From: an alpha proteobacterium L41A
GTDB taxonomy: Bacteria > Pseudomonadota > Alphaproteobacteria > Caulobacterales > Caulobacteraceae
DNA length: 64,000 nt
Direction of reading: 5' to 3'
Assembly (NCBI GenBank): GCA_000335735.1
Contig: AMYY01000001.1
Span: 1 to 64,000 of the forward strand
Part shown: piece after piece, positions 1 through 11,530 of the stretch
Layout of the letters: each line of letters opens with the position of its first letter
How positions within the stretch are numbered: the stretch's first letter is position 1
The notes under the pieces: generated by a model
The model's database searches: none
Told to the model about the DNA's origin: nothing
The model's input: the letters and a program-made list of their open reading frames with translations, nothing else
Made by a program: the position numbers and the translations under genes

Positions 1-1
1 C

Positions 2-37
2 CGCCGGATGCGGGCCGCGATGGATGCGGCCAAATGA
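2..37 (+). CDS. pdxJ: Pyridoxine 5'-phosphate synthase, C-terminal end only (partial)
   Basis: Only the last 11 codons and the stop are in the window; they read [11 protein letters not shown]. The stop TGA overlaps the acpS start in an ATGA junction. A short charged helix with this look is the usual PdxJ C-terminus, and pdxJ directly precedes acpS in many proteobacteria. The assignment therefore rests mainly on context. PdxJ forms the pyridoxine 5'-phosphate ring in vitamin B6 synthesis. Confidence 0.55.
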   Translation, partial: RRMRAAMDAAK

Positions 38-435
38 TCATCGGCGTCGGCGCAGATATGTCGGACATCCGTCGCATCCAGGCCTCGCTGGACAGGTTCG
101 GGGATCGCTTCAAAACGCGCTGCTTCACCGAGTTGGAGCGCACCCGCTCGGACCGGAAGCCCGACCCGGCCTGGAGCTACGCCAAACGGTTCGCCGCCAA
201 GGAGGCTTGCGCTAAGGCGCTGGGCACGGGAATGCGGGCCGATGTCTATTGGCGCGACATGGGGGTGGTGAACCTGCGTTCGGGTCAGCCGACGATGGCG
301 TTGACCGGCCATGCAGCCGAGCATCTGGCGCGTCTGACGCCAGCCGGACACGAGGCGAAAATCCACCTGACGCTGAGCGACGAACATCCCTATGCGCTCG
401 CCTTCGTGGTGATCGAAGCCTTGCCGCAGTCGTAA
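34..435 (+). CDS. acpS: Holo-[acyl-carrier-protein] synthase
   Basis: AcpS moves the 4'-phosphopantetheine arm of CoA onto a serine of apo-ACP, making it active for fatty acid synthesis in the cytoplasm. The 133-residue protein has the family length. It opens with the signature [12 protein letters not shown], in which Asp8 is a Mg2+ ligand, and carries the second signature around [12 protein letters not shown], where Glu57 is the other metal-binding acid. The start overlaps the stop of the preceding pdxJ end (ATGA), so the two are translationally coupled. lepB follows after about 55 bases. This gene order is common in alphaproteobacteria. Confidence 0.96.
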   Translation: MIIGVGADMSDIRRIQASLDRFGDRFKTRCFTELERTRSDRKPDPAWSYAKRFAAKEACAKALGTGMRADVYWRDMGVVNLRSGQPTMALTGHAAEHLARLTPAGHEAKIHLTLSDEHPYALAFVVIEALPQS

Positions 436-490
436 TCAGGTTATAGGCGTGCGCGATGACCGCGCGGACGCGGCGAGGATGCCTGATCGC

Positions 491-1384
491 ATGAGCGAAG
501 ACCAAAAGCCCGACGACGCCAGTCGCGACGCCACCCCCGAAGAACGATTTGCGGCCTCGGAGGCGGACGCTCCGGTCAAGTCGGTGCAGGAACCCACGAC
601 GGCGAACCAGAAGGTCTATGCCAAGACGCCCAAGGGCGGCGACAAGGCGACCTCGGCGGCCAGTGAAACCGGCGAAATCTTCAAGACCATCGTCTTCGCC
701 CTGCTGATCGCGATGGTGCTGCGCATCTTCCTGTTCCAGCCCTTCACCATCCCTTCGGCCTCCATGGAGCCGAATCTGTACGAAGGCGACTACATCGTCG
801 TCTCCAAGTGGTCGTACGGCTTCTCCAAGCACTCGATCCCTTTCAGCCCGCCGCTGTTCGACGGCCGGATCATGGGTTCGGCGCCCAAGCGCGGCGACAT
901 CGTCGTGTTCAAACTGCCGCGTGACAACAAGACCGACTTCATCAAGCGCGTGATCGGCCTCCCCGGCGACCGCATCCAGATGATCGCCAACAAGCTGTAT
1001 ATCAACGACAAGCCTGTGCAGGACGTCGTGGTCAGCGAGCAGGAGATCAACGACATCTTCGGCCCGCGCCCGGTGACGGAAGTCCGCGAGACCCTGCCGG
1101 AAGGCAAGAGCTTCATGACCCAGGACTTCGGTCCCGGAAACGATCTGGACGACACCCCGGTCTATGAGGTCCCGGCCGGTCACTACTTCATGATGGGCGA
1201 CAACCGCGACAACTCGATCGACAGCCGTGTCGAACAGTCCAGCGGCGTGGGCATGGTCCCGGCCGAGAACCTGGTCGGCAAGGCGCAGATCATCCTGTTC
1301 TCGTGGAAGCCCGGTTCGTCGTTCGTGAAGCCTTGGACTTGGTTGAACGTGCGGCTCGACCGGTTCTTCAACGTCCTCCACTGA
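491..1384 (+). CDS. lepB: Signal peptidase I
   Basis: Membrane-bound serine/lysine protease that removes signal peptides from exported proteins. Numbered from the ATG at 491, the protein is 297 residues. A polar N-terminal stretch of about 60 residues is followed by one membrane segment at about 63-83. The nucleophile Ser91 lies in IPSASMEPNL and the general base Lys152 in DFIKRVIGLPGD. The GDNRDNSIDSR box is near the C-terminal third. In-frame upstream starts exist at 449 (GTG) and 479 (ATG); 491 was preferred because MSEDQKPDD is a plausible N-terminus and a GAGG lies about 12 bases upstream, but the start is not certain. The stop overlaps the rnc start (TGATG). Confidence 0.95.
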   Translation: MSEDQKPDDASRDATPEERFAASEADAPVKSVQEPTTANQKVYAKTPKGGDKATSAASETGEIFKTIVFALLIAMVLRIFLFQPFTIPSASMEPNLYEGDYIVVSKWSYGFSKHSIPFSPPLFDGRIMGSAPKRGDIVVFKLPRDNKTDFIKRVIGLPGDRIQMIANKLYINDKPVQDVVVSEQEINDIFGPRPVTEVRETLPEGKSFMTQDFGPGNDLDDTPVYEVPAGHYFMMGDNRDNSIDSRVEQSSGVGMVPAENLVGKAQIILFSWKPGSSFVKPWTWLNVRLDRFFNVLH

Positions 1385-2094
1385 TGGCCAATCTGAGAGC
1401 CGAAGCAGTCGCGGCGCTGGAAACGCGCCTGGGACATAGGTTCAAGGACAAGGCCCTGCTGGAGCGCGCCCTGACCCACGCCAGCGTGGGCGAGGGCGCG
1501 CCCGTCGGCATCCACGGTCCACGCGACAACGAGCGGCTGGAGTTCCTGGGCGACCGGGTGCTGGGTCTGCTGGTCGCCGAGCGGCTGTCGGCCCAGTTCC
1601 CGACGGCGGACGAGGGCCAGCTGTCGTCCAGCCTGCACGCCCTGGTCGACAAGGGCGCCTGCGCCCGCGTCGGTGAGGCGCTGGGCGTGGGGCCTGCGCT
1701 GCGGCTCTCGCCCGGCGAGACCAAGACCGGCGGGCGGCGAAAGGCCGGCGTCATCGCCGATGCGGTCGAGGCCATTCTGGCGGCCGTCTATCTGGACGGC
1801 GGACTGGATGCCGCCAAGGCCGTGTTCGAACGGGCCTGGTCCGACGAACTGGCGGCGCCGCCGTCCCGCACCGTGACCAATCCGAAATCGGCGCTTCAGG
1901 AATGGGCGCAAGGGCTGGGGCGGCCGCTGCCGACCTATCGCGTCGCCGATCGGACGGGTTCGGATCATGCGCCGACATTCACCGTCGAAGTGTCCGTGCA
2001 GGACGTGCAGCCCTTGACCGCGCAAGGGCGTTCGCGTCAGGAGGCAGAGAAGGCGGCCGCAACGGCTCTCCTCAAACGTGAAGGCGTCATTTGA
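1384..2094 (+). CDS. rnc: Ribonuclease III
   Basis: Double-strand-specific endoribonuclease that processes rRNA precursors and structured mRNAs. It is 236 residues from the ATG that overlaps the lepB stop; a longer in-frame reading from 1303 lies inside lepB and is rejected. The N-terminal nuclease domain has the signature NERLEFLGD (Glu53, Asp57), and the second acidic pair is in VIADAVEA (Asp126, Glu129). The C-terminal dsRNA-binding domain begins near NPKSALQEWAQ and ends with the helix containing SRQEAEKAAA. The stop overlaps a TTG start for era, so lepB-rnc-era is one coupled unit. Confidence 0.97.
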   Translation: MANLRAEAVAALETRLGHRFKDKALLERALTHASVGEGAPVGIHGPRDNERLEFLGDRVLGLLVAERLSAQFPTADEGQLSSSLHALVDKGACARVGEALGVGPALRLSPGETKTGGRRKAGVIADAVEAILAAVYLDGGLDAAKAVFERAWSDELAAPPSRTVTNPKSALQEWAQGLGRPLPTYRVADRTGSDHAPTFTVEVSVQDVQPLTAQGRSRQEAEKAAATALLKREGVI

Positions 2095-3038
2095 CCGATA
2101 TCGAAAACCAGCGCGCAGGCTTTGCCGCCATCATCGGCGCACCCAACGCCGGCAAGTCCACGCTGGTGAACCGGCTGACCGGATCCAAGGTCTCGATCGT
2201 CACGCAAAAGGTGCAGACGACGCGCTTCCCCGTGCGCGGCATCGCTATGGAAGGCGACGCCCAGATCGTGCTGGTCGACACGCCCGGCATCTTCACCCCG
2301 CGCCGTCGCCTGGACCGGGCCATGGTCGCTTCAGCCTGGGGCGGCGCGGAAGATGCGGACATCGTCGTTCACCTGATCGACGCCCAGTCGCACATCAACG
2401 CCGAAGGCCGCGAGGGCACGGCGGCCGATCGTCGCTCGGCCGAGGACACCGAGACCATCATCGCCAACCTGCAGGCCACCGGGACCAAGGTCGTTCTAGC
2501 GCTGAACAAGATCGACGGCATGCGCCGCGACACCCTGCTGGCGCTGTCGCAGAAGCTGTTCGAGAGCGGCGTCTATTCCGAGGTCTATATGATCTCGGCG
2601 GCCAATGGCGACGGCGTCGAGGACCTGAAGCAGCGTCTGGCCCTTTCCATGCCCAAGGGGCCGTGGCTGTATCCCGAGGATCAGGCGGCCGACGTGCCGG
2701 TTCGGGTGCTGGCGGCCGAGATCACCCGCGAGAAGGTCTATCTGCGCGTCCATGAGGAGCTGCCTTATTCGGCGGCGGTGGAGACGACCAGTTTCGAGGA
2801 CCGGGCGGACGGCTCGGCCCGGATCGAACAGACCATTTACGTCGAGCGCGAGAGCCAGCGGCCCATCGTGCTCGGCAAGGGCGGCCAGACCCTGAAATGG
2901 ATTGGCCAGAAGGCGCGCGAGGAGCTGAACGAAATCCTCGGCCGTCAGGTGCACCTGTTCCTGACCGTCAAGGTCGATCCGAAGTGGCAGGACAGCCGCG
3001 CCCTCTATGCCCAGTTCGGTCTGGATTTCGACGTCTGA
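2091..3038 (+). CDS. era: GTPase Era, 30S ribosome assembly factor
   Basis: Essential GTPase that binds the 3' end of 16S rRNA during 30S maturation. The 315-residue protein shows G1 GAPNAGKS at residues 16-23, the G2 threonine region KVQTTRF, G3 DTPG, and G4 NKID. A C-terminal type-II KH domain carries GKGGQTLKWIG. The start is TTG in a TTGA overlap with the rnc stop; the next in-frame ATG would remove the G1 loop, so TTG is strongly supported. A stretch between G3 and G4 (around AEGREGTAADRRSAED) looks slightly longer than in E. coli Era. Confidence 0.96.
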   Translation: MTDIENQRAGFAAIIGAPNAGKSTLVNRLTGSKVSIVTQKVQTTRFPVRGIAMEGDAQIVLVDTPGIFTPRRRLDRAMVASAWGGAEDADIVVHLIDAQSHINAEGREGTAADRRSAEDTETIIANLQATGTKVVLALNKIDGMRRDTLLALSQKLFESGVYSEVYMISAANGDGVEDLKQRLALSMPKGPWLYPEDQAADVPVRVLAAEITREKVYLRVHEELPYSAAVETTSFEDRADGSARIEQTIYVERESQRPIVLGKGGQTLKWIGQKAREELNEILGRQVHLFLTVKVDPKWQDSRALYAQFGLDFDV

Positions 3039-3044
3039 GTTCCT

Positions 3045-6158
<3,114 letters not shown>

Positions 6159-6641
6159 ATGTTCACCGCCTTGATCGCCGCCCTGGCACTGTCGCAAGCC
6201 GCGACGCCGGCCCCGACCGCCGAGGCGCAGGTGGCGTCGGTGTTGGATCGCCTCAATCAGGCCTCGTCCACCGCCGACGAAGCGACCTATTTCAGCCTGT
6301 TCGCCCCCGATGCGCGCTTCGTCGGTACGGACGCAAACGAGCACTGGACGATGGCCCAGTTCCGCGCCTTCGCCAAGCCTTGGTTCAAACACGACAGCGC
6401 CTGGTCGTTTCCCGCGACGTCCCGAACCATCACCATCGCCCCGATCGACTGCCACTGCATCGCCTGGTTCGAAGAGAAGCTAGCCAGCCCGTCCTACGGC
6501 GAGACGCGAGGCTCGGGCGTCATGCGCCTGACCGATGACGGCTGGAAAATCGAGCAGTATGTGCTGAGCCTCGCGGTGCCCAACGATAAAGCTGATGCGG
6601 TCGTCGCCCTGATCAAAGGTGAGGCGACGCCCGCGCATTGA
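6159..6641 (+). CDS. Secreted SnoaL/NTF2-like domain protein (DUF4440-type)
   Basis: 160 residues from the ATG at 6159, which has GGGAG 5 bases upstream; a TTG 60 bases earlier would spoil a clean signal peptide and is rejected. Residues 1-15 (MFTALIAALALSQAA) form an export signal. The rest resembles small alpha+beta-barrel NTF2-like proteins: a helix with the pattern VLDRLNQASSTADEATYFSLFAPDARFVGTD split over residues about 28-58, and a late strand GSGVMRLTDDGWKIEQYVLS. Such proteins bind or process small ligands, and no catalytic residues can be named. recO follows after about 45 bases. Confidence 0.8.
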   Translation: MFTALIAALALSQAATPAPTAEAQVASVLDRLNQASSTADEATYFSLFAPDARFVGTDANEHWTMAQFRAFAKPWFKHDSAWSFPATSRTITIAPIDCHCIAWFEEKLASPSYGETRGSGVMRLTDDGWKIEQYVLSLAVPNDKADAVVALIKGEATPAH

Positions 6642-6687
6642 GGCGGAACGTATGGCCAACCTCGTGGGGCCGCGCTAAGCCGTGGCC

Positions 6688-7419
6688 ATGGATTTCCACG
6701 AAGAGGCGTTCGTCCTGTCGGCGCGCAGCCACGGCGACACGGGCGCCGTGGTCGATCTGCTGACCGAGAACCACGGTCGGCGGTCGGCCTATGTGGCGGG
6801 CGGAGCGTCGCGCAAGATGAAGCCGTTCCTACAGTCGGGTGCGCGGGTCGTGGCCGATTACCGCGCCCGCACTTCGGATCACCTCGGCGCGGTGCGGCTG
6901 GAGCCGGTAGGCGAGGGGCCCAGCGCCTTGTTCGACGACGCCCTGGCGCTGACAGGGCTGGCGGCGGCGGCGGGCGTGACCCAAGGCGCGCTGCCGGAGC
7001 GTGAACCGCATCCCGGCGTCTTTCTGGCGTTCGAGGCGCTGATGGCGGCGTTCGAAATGCCGGCGGTCTGGCCTGCGATCTTCGTGCGGTTCGAGGCGGG
7101 CCTCTTGGAAGATCTGGGCTTTGGCCTGGACCTGTCGAAATGCGCCGCGACCGGCACGGCCGACGACTTGATCTACGTCAGTCCCCGCACGGGCCGGGCC
7201 GTCAGCCGCGACGCCGGCGCCCCCTATGCCGACAAGATGCTGACCCTGCCGCCCTTTATGCTGGGCGCCCAATCCGGTCTGATCGAGGGCGACGTCCGGG
7301 CCGGGTTCGACCTGACGGGGCATTTCCTGGAGCAGTTCGTTTTCCACCCGCAGAACAAGCCCCTGCCGCCTGCGCGCGTGTGGATGCTGGACAAGCTGGG
7401 CGACGCCGGTCGGCTCTAG
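6688..7419 (+). CDS. recO: DNA repair protein RecO
   Basis: RecO works with RecF and RecR to load RecA at gaps and anneals SSB-coated single strands. The protein is 243 residues from the ATG at 6688 (MDFHEEAFVLSARSHGDTG), close to the usual opening of the family. A GTG two codons upstream (6682) is possible. The N-terminal OB-fold contains GRRSAYVAGGASRKMKPFLQ (about 30-50), and the helical C-terminal domain includes the loop FVRFEAGLLEDLGFGLDL. Unlike many RecOs, an obvious four-cysteine zinc knuckle is absent: only one Cys (in LDLSKCAATG) is present. The stop overlaps the convergent dipZ end by 4 bases. Confidence 0.93.
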   Translation: MDFHEEAFVLSARSHGDTGAVVDLLTENHGRRSAYVAGGASRKMKPFLQSGARVVADYRARTSDHLGAVRLEPVGEGPSALFDDALALTGLAAAAGVTQGALPEREPHPGVFLAFEALMAAFEMPAVWPAIFVRFEAGLLEDLGFGLDLSKCAATGTADDLIYVSPRTGRAVSRDAGAPYADKMLTLPPFMLGAQSGLIEGDVRAGFDLTGHFLEQFVFHPQNKPLPPARVWMLDKLGDAGRL

Positions 7420-9158
7420 CCGAAAGTGAAGGCGAAGACCTGAACGCCGGGATCCAGGAACTCGATCTCGAACGTCCGTTCGCGCACCGCGCCCGTTTGA
7501 CGGACCAGTTGGTACAGCCGCTCGCCGTCGACCCGGCCGAGGCCCTGGGCGTCGATGTCGCCGCCGGCGTTCGCGCCCGGCGCCGCGCCATCGATCCGGA
7601 CACGGAAGCGGGCGGGTGCGCCCGGCTTGCTGGGCCCCATGACCAGATGGAGATCGCGCGCCTTGAAGCGGAAGTCGATACGGCCGCCGGCCGCCTGCAG
7701 GTCAGCATGCTCACGCGTCACGCGCCAGCGGCCCAACAGGCTCCAATCGTTCAGTTTCAGCGGCGCGGTGACATAGTCCTTGATCACGTCGTTGGCCAGG
7801 CCGCCGGGCGAGCGGAAGTTCTCGGCGCGGCCATAGCCGACGTACGTCTCCGGCGATTCGACCTGGGCCATGTCGGCGGCGGCCTCTGCACCCTCAGCCT
7901 GGACTGTGACGACGTTGCTGGCGACGTTCGCTGCGCCCGCTTCCTTCAGAAGTTGCTGGATCACGCGTTCGGAGCCCGCATAGTCGCCTTCGCCGAAGTG
8001 GTGATGACGGATCTGCCCTTTGGCGTCGATGAAGTAGTGGGCGGGCCAGTACTGGTTCTTGAACGCCCGCCAGATGGCGAACTCATTGTCCATGGCGACC
8101 GGATAGGTGATGCCCAGCCGCTGGATGTTTTGGCGGACGTTGGCCTCGGATTTCTCGAAGGCGAACTCGGGCGTGTGCACGCCGATCACCACCAGACCCT
8201 GGTCCTTGTACTTCTCGGCCCAGGCGCGGACGTAGGGGATGGAGCGGATGCAGTTGATGCAGGAGTAGGTCCAGAAATCGACCACCACCACCTTGCCCTT
8301 CAGCTGCTCGGTCGTGAGCGGCGGGGTGTTGATCCAGGTCGTCGCCCCGGTCAGCGGCGGCATCACCCCTTCGACCGGCAGATTGGCCAGATCGGCCGGG
8401 GCCTGGTTCGTCGGCATGCCGCGCCCGATCCCGCGCAGTAGCGCCTGTTCGATCCGGCCCGTGCTGGCGGCCGAAATCCGGGTCAACAGTCCCGTGTCCG
8501 CACCCAGGCCGATCACGACCACGCCGATCAGCACCAAAAAGCCCAGGCCGCGCCGCACCCATTCGCCGACGCCCAGCGCGCCCTTCATGGCCTTGAACAC
8601 GCGACCGCCGACCAACAGGGCCAGACCCAGCGATGTCGCCGCGCCTGCTGCATAGGCCAGCAGCAGAACCGTCGTCCCGACGCCGGCGCCTTGAAGCGCT
8701 GCGCCCGTTAGGATCACGCCCAGAATGGGTCCGGCGCATGGCGCCCAAAGCAGCCCTGTCGCGACGCCGAGCAGCAGCGACGAGCGGACATCGCCCTGAT
8801 CGCCGCCCCGATCTCCGGCCTGACGCTCGGCGCGATCAGTCAGCCAGGACCCCGCCGCCACGAACGGCCGCATCAGCCGATCGCCCACGGCCGGAAACAG
8901 CAGGCTGATGCCCAGCACAGCCATGACGGCCAAGGCGATCCAGCGCCCGACCGCATTGGCCCGCACCGCCCAGCCGCCGCCCAGCGCCGCCAGCGTCGCC
9001 ACGCCCGCGAAGGTCACGGCCATCCCGACCAACAACGGCAGACCGTTGCGGATGAACGGCCGATCAGCCCGCGCAAAGACGAAGGGCAGAACCGGCAGGA
9101 TGCAGGGACTGACGATGGTCAGAACGCCGGCGAGATAGGACAGCAGGAACAGGATCAT
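7416..9158 (-). CDS. dipZ: DipZ-type thiol-disulfide interchange protein (CcdA-like membrane domain + thioredoxin-like domain)
   Basis: 580 residues from the ATG at 9158; a GTG ten codons upstream gives a polar, less likely N-terminus. The first about 240 residues are a multi-pass CcdA/DsbD-like domain with conserved cysteines in SPCILPVLPF (Cys19) and WAPCAGP (Cys141), which carry electrons across the membrane. A TlpA-like thioredoxin domain follows, with CxxC as SCINC (about Cys300/Cys303) in FWTYSCINCIRSIPYV. A C-terminal about 150-residue region matches the carbohydrate-binding-like end of DipZ proteins. It likely passes reducing power to periplasmic partners. It converges with recO and diverges from parC. 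Confidence 0.88.
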   Translation of the reverse strand: MILFLLSYLAGVLTIVSPCILPVLPFVFARADRPFIRNGLPLLVGMAVTFAGVATLAALGGGWAVRANAVGRWIALAVMAVLGISLLFPAVGDRLMRPFVAAGSWLTDRAERQAGDRGGDQGDVRSSLLLGVATGLLWAPCAGPILGVILTGAALQGAGVGTTVLLLAYAAGAATSLGLALLVGGRVFKAMKGALGVGEWVRRGLGFLVLIGVVVIGLGADTGLLTRISAASTGRIEQALLRGIGRGMPTNQAPADLANLPVEGVMPPLTGATTWINTPPLTTEQLKGKVVVVDFWTYSCINCIRSIPYVRAWAEKYKDQGLVVIGVHTPEFAFEKSEANVRQNIQRLGITYPVAMDNEFAIWRAFKNQYWPAHYFIDAKGQIRHHHFGEGDYAGSERVIQQLLKEAGAANVASNVVTVQAEGAEAAADMAQVESPETYVGYGRAENFRSPGGLANDVIKDYVTAPLKLNDWSLLGRWRVTREHADLQAAGGRIDFRFKARDLHLVMGPSKPGAPARFRVRIDGAAPGANAGGDIDAQGLGRVDGERLYQLVRQTGAVRERTFEIEFLDPGVQVFAFTFG

Positions 9159-9291
9159 GGCGCGGCCTGACGAGGGTGTGTGTCTCACATACGCACGGCG
9201 GAGCAGTTTGGTGACTCCCCAGCGCGCTTATCCCCCAATCTGGCGCCTTACGGGCTAGACTTCCCGCTTCCGATCCCCGATTCGCAGAGCC

Positions 9292-11493
9292 ATGACGATC
9301 CACGCCCCGCCGCCGGAAGGCGGCCGCATCATCGACGAGCCGATGGAGACGGCGCTCAGCCGCCGCTATCTGGCCTACGCCCTGTCGACCATCACCAACC
9401 GCGCGCTGCCGGACGTGCGTGACGGGTTCAAACCCGTGCACCGGCGCATCCTTTACGCCATGCATCAGATGCGGCTGAACCCGCAGGCGGCGGCGCGCAA
9501 ATGCGCCAAGGTCGTCGGCGAGGTGATGGGCGGATACCACCCCCACGGCGACGCCTCGATCTATGAAGCCCTGGTGCGCCTGGCTCAGGATTTCGCCCAA
9601 CGTTATCCGCTGGTCGATGGTCAGGGGAACTTCGGCAATATCGACGGTGATAGCGCCGCGGCCATGCGCTACACCGAGTGCAAGCTGACGCCGGCCGCGG
9701 TCCTGCTGCTGGACGGCATCGATCAGGACGCCGTCGATTTCCGGCCCACCTACGACGATCAGGACGAGGAGCCGATTGTCCTGCCCGCCGGCTTCCCGAA
9801 TCTGCTGGCCAATGGTTCGTCCGGCATCGCGGTCGGTATGGCCACCTCGATCCCGCCGCACAATGTCGGCGAACTGATCGACGCCTGCCAACTGCTGCTG
9901 GAGCGGCCGGACGCGACGACTGAGGACTTGGTCCAGCATGTGCCGGGTCCCGACTTCCCGACCGGGGGCGTAGCGGTCGAAGGCCATGCCTCCATCCTGG
10001 ACGCCTATGAGACGGGGAGGGGCGGGGTGCGCCTTCGCGCGCGCTGGGAAACCGAGGATCTGGGGCGCGGCGTTTGGCGGATCATCGTCACCGAAATGCC
10101 CTATCAGGTGCAGAAGTCGCGACTAATCGAGGCGCTGGCGGACCTGATCGAGCACAAGAAGGCGCCTCTGCTGGGCGATGTACGCGACGAGTCGGCCGAG
10201 GACATCCGCCTGATCCTGGAGCCCAAGAACCGCACCATCGAGCCTGAAATGCTGATGGAAAGCCTGTTCAAACTGTCCGACCTGGAGGTCCGCTTCCCGA
10301 TCAACATGAATGTGCTGGACGCCAGCGGCACGCCGCGCGTCATGGGTCTGAAAGACTGCCTGCGCGCCTTCCTGGATCACCGGCGCGAGGTGCTGAACCG
10401 GCGTTCGCAATGGCGGATCGAGCGGGTCGAGAAGCGTCTGCATCTGCTGGAAGGCCTGCGCATCGTCTTCCTCAACCTGGACGAGGTGATCCGCATCGTC
10501 CGTGAGGAGGAGCAGCCCAAGGCCGTCCTGATCGCACGGTTCGGCCTGACGGAGGTTCAGGCCGACTTCATCCTCGACACCCGGCTGCGTCAGCTGGCGC
10601 GTCTGGAAGAGATGACGATCGAGAAGGAATTCAATGCGCTGTCGGAAGAACTTGCGAACCTGAAGGCGCTGACGTCGTCTGAAGGCAAGCAGTGGAAGGC
10701 GATCTCCAAGGAGCTGGAGGCGGTGCGCAAGGCGCTGATCTCGCCGCGCCGGACCACGATCGCCGAGGCGGTGGACGCGTCCGCCTTCGTCGCCCCCGAG
10801 GCCTTCATTCCGCGCGAGGCGATCACCGTCATCCTGTCGGAACGCGGCTGGATCCGCGCCGCCAAGGGCAAGGTCGAGGATCCGTCGGAGCTGAAGTTTA
10901 AGGAAGGCGACCAGCTTGCCTACCTCGTCCCGGCCTATACGACCGACAAGCTGCTTGTGGCGGCGTCGGACGGGCGCATCTTCACCATTGGCGCGGACAA
11001 GCTGGCGTCCGGACGCGGCCATGGCGAGCCGTTACGCCTGATGATCGATCTGGACGAGAAAGCAGAGATCATCAACGTCCTGGCGCATCAGCCGGGCGGC
11101 AAGCTGCTGATCGCATCCAAGGCCGGATACGGCTTCATCGCGCCAGAAGACGACACCTTGGCGCAAAAGCGCGGCGGCAAACAGGTGATGAACGGCGAAA
11201 TGCTGGCGGTGCTGCGAGTGACCGGCGATCACGTCGCGACGATAGGCGAGAACATCAAGACACTGATCTTCCCTCTTGCCGAACTGCCTGAGATGGGACG
11301 CGGCAAGGGCGTGAAGCTGCAAAGCTTCAAACAGGGTGGCCTCGCCGACATCACCGTCTTCAACGCCGAAAACGGGCCGGAATGGGCCGACGGCGGCGGA
11401 CGTCGTCGCAACTGGCCGGATTGGAAGGACTGGCTTGGCAAACGCGCCGGCGCCGGTCGCCAAGGACCAAGAGGCCTGCGGAAGTTCAGATAG
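9292..11493 (+). CDS. parC: DNA topoisomerase IV subunit A
   Basis: 733-residue type IIA topoisomerase subunit that cuts and rejoins DNA to unlink daughter chromosomes. The catalytic tyrosine is Tyr127 in [11 protein letters not shown]. The upstream winged-helix region has [16 protein letters not shown]. The length and the short C-terminal domain without a GyrA box fit ParC, not GyrA. In the quinolone-resistance region, the residue matching E. coli ParC Ser80 is Ala88 ([11 protein letters not shown]). parE lies nearby on the other strand (12973-15057) with an unrelated oxidase gene between. The start codon is ATG. Confidence 0.95.
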   Translation: MTIHAPPPEGGRIIDEPMETALSRRYLAYALSTITNRALPDVRDGFKPVHRRILYAMHQMRLNPQAAARKCAKVVGEVMGGYHPHGDASIYEALVRLAQDFAQRYPLVDGQGNFGNIDGDSAAAMRYTECKLTPAAVLLLDGIDQDAVDFRPTYDDQDEEPIVLPAGFPNLLANGSSGIAVGMATSIPPHNVGELIDACQLLLERPDATTEDLVQHVPGPDFPTGGVAVEGHASILDAYETGRGGVRLRARWETEDLGRGVWRIIVTEMPYQVQKSRLIEALADLIEHKKAPLLGDVRDESAEDIRLILEPKNRTIEPEMLMESLFKLSDLEVRFPINMNVLDASGTPRVMGLKDCLRAFLDHRREVLNRRSQWRIERVEKRLHLLEGLRIVFLNLDEVIRIVREEEQPKAVLIARFGLTEVQADFILDTRLRQLARLEEMTIEKEFNALSEELANLKALTSSEGKQWKAISKELEAVRKALISPRRTTIAEAVDASAFVAPEAFIPREAITVILSERGWIRAAKGKVEDPSELKFKEGDQLAYLVPAYTTDKLLVAASDGRIFTIGADKLASGRGHGEPLRLMIDLDEKAEIINVLAHQPGGKLLIASKAGYGFIAPEDDTLAQKRGGKQVMNGEMLAVLRVTGDHVATIGENIKTLIFPLAELPEMGRGKGVKLQSFKQGGLADITVFNAENGPEWADGGGRRRNWPDWKDWLGKRAGAGRQGPRGLRKFR

Positions 11494-11501
11494 GCGGCCC
11501 G

Positions 11502-11530
11502 CCCGTCGGTTCTAGAACAGGACCGACGGG
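11502..11530. terminator. Hairpin between convergent parC and FAD-oxidase genes
   Basis: A 9-bp perfect stem, CCCGTCGGT / ACCGACGGG, with an 11-base loop sits 8 bases after the parC stop and covers the stop of the convergent gene. No T-run follows on either strand, so it is at most a weak or Rho-assisted transcript end. Confidence 0.35.

Noticed and set aside
212..1381. 389-codon open frame on the minus strand across acpS and lepB
   Set aside because: Exactly antisense to two genes with clear catalytic motifs; low-complexity Arg/His/Asp-rich translation typical of the reverse strand of GC-rich genes.
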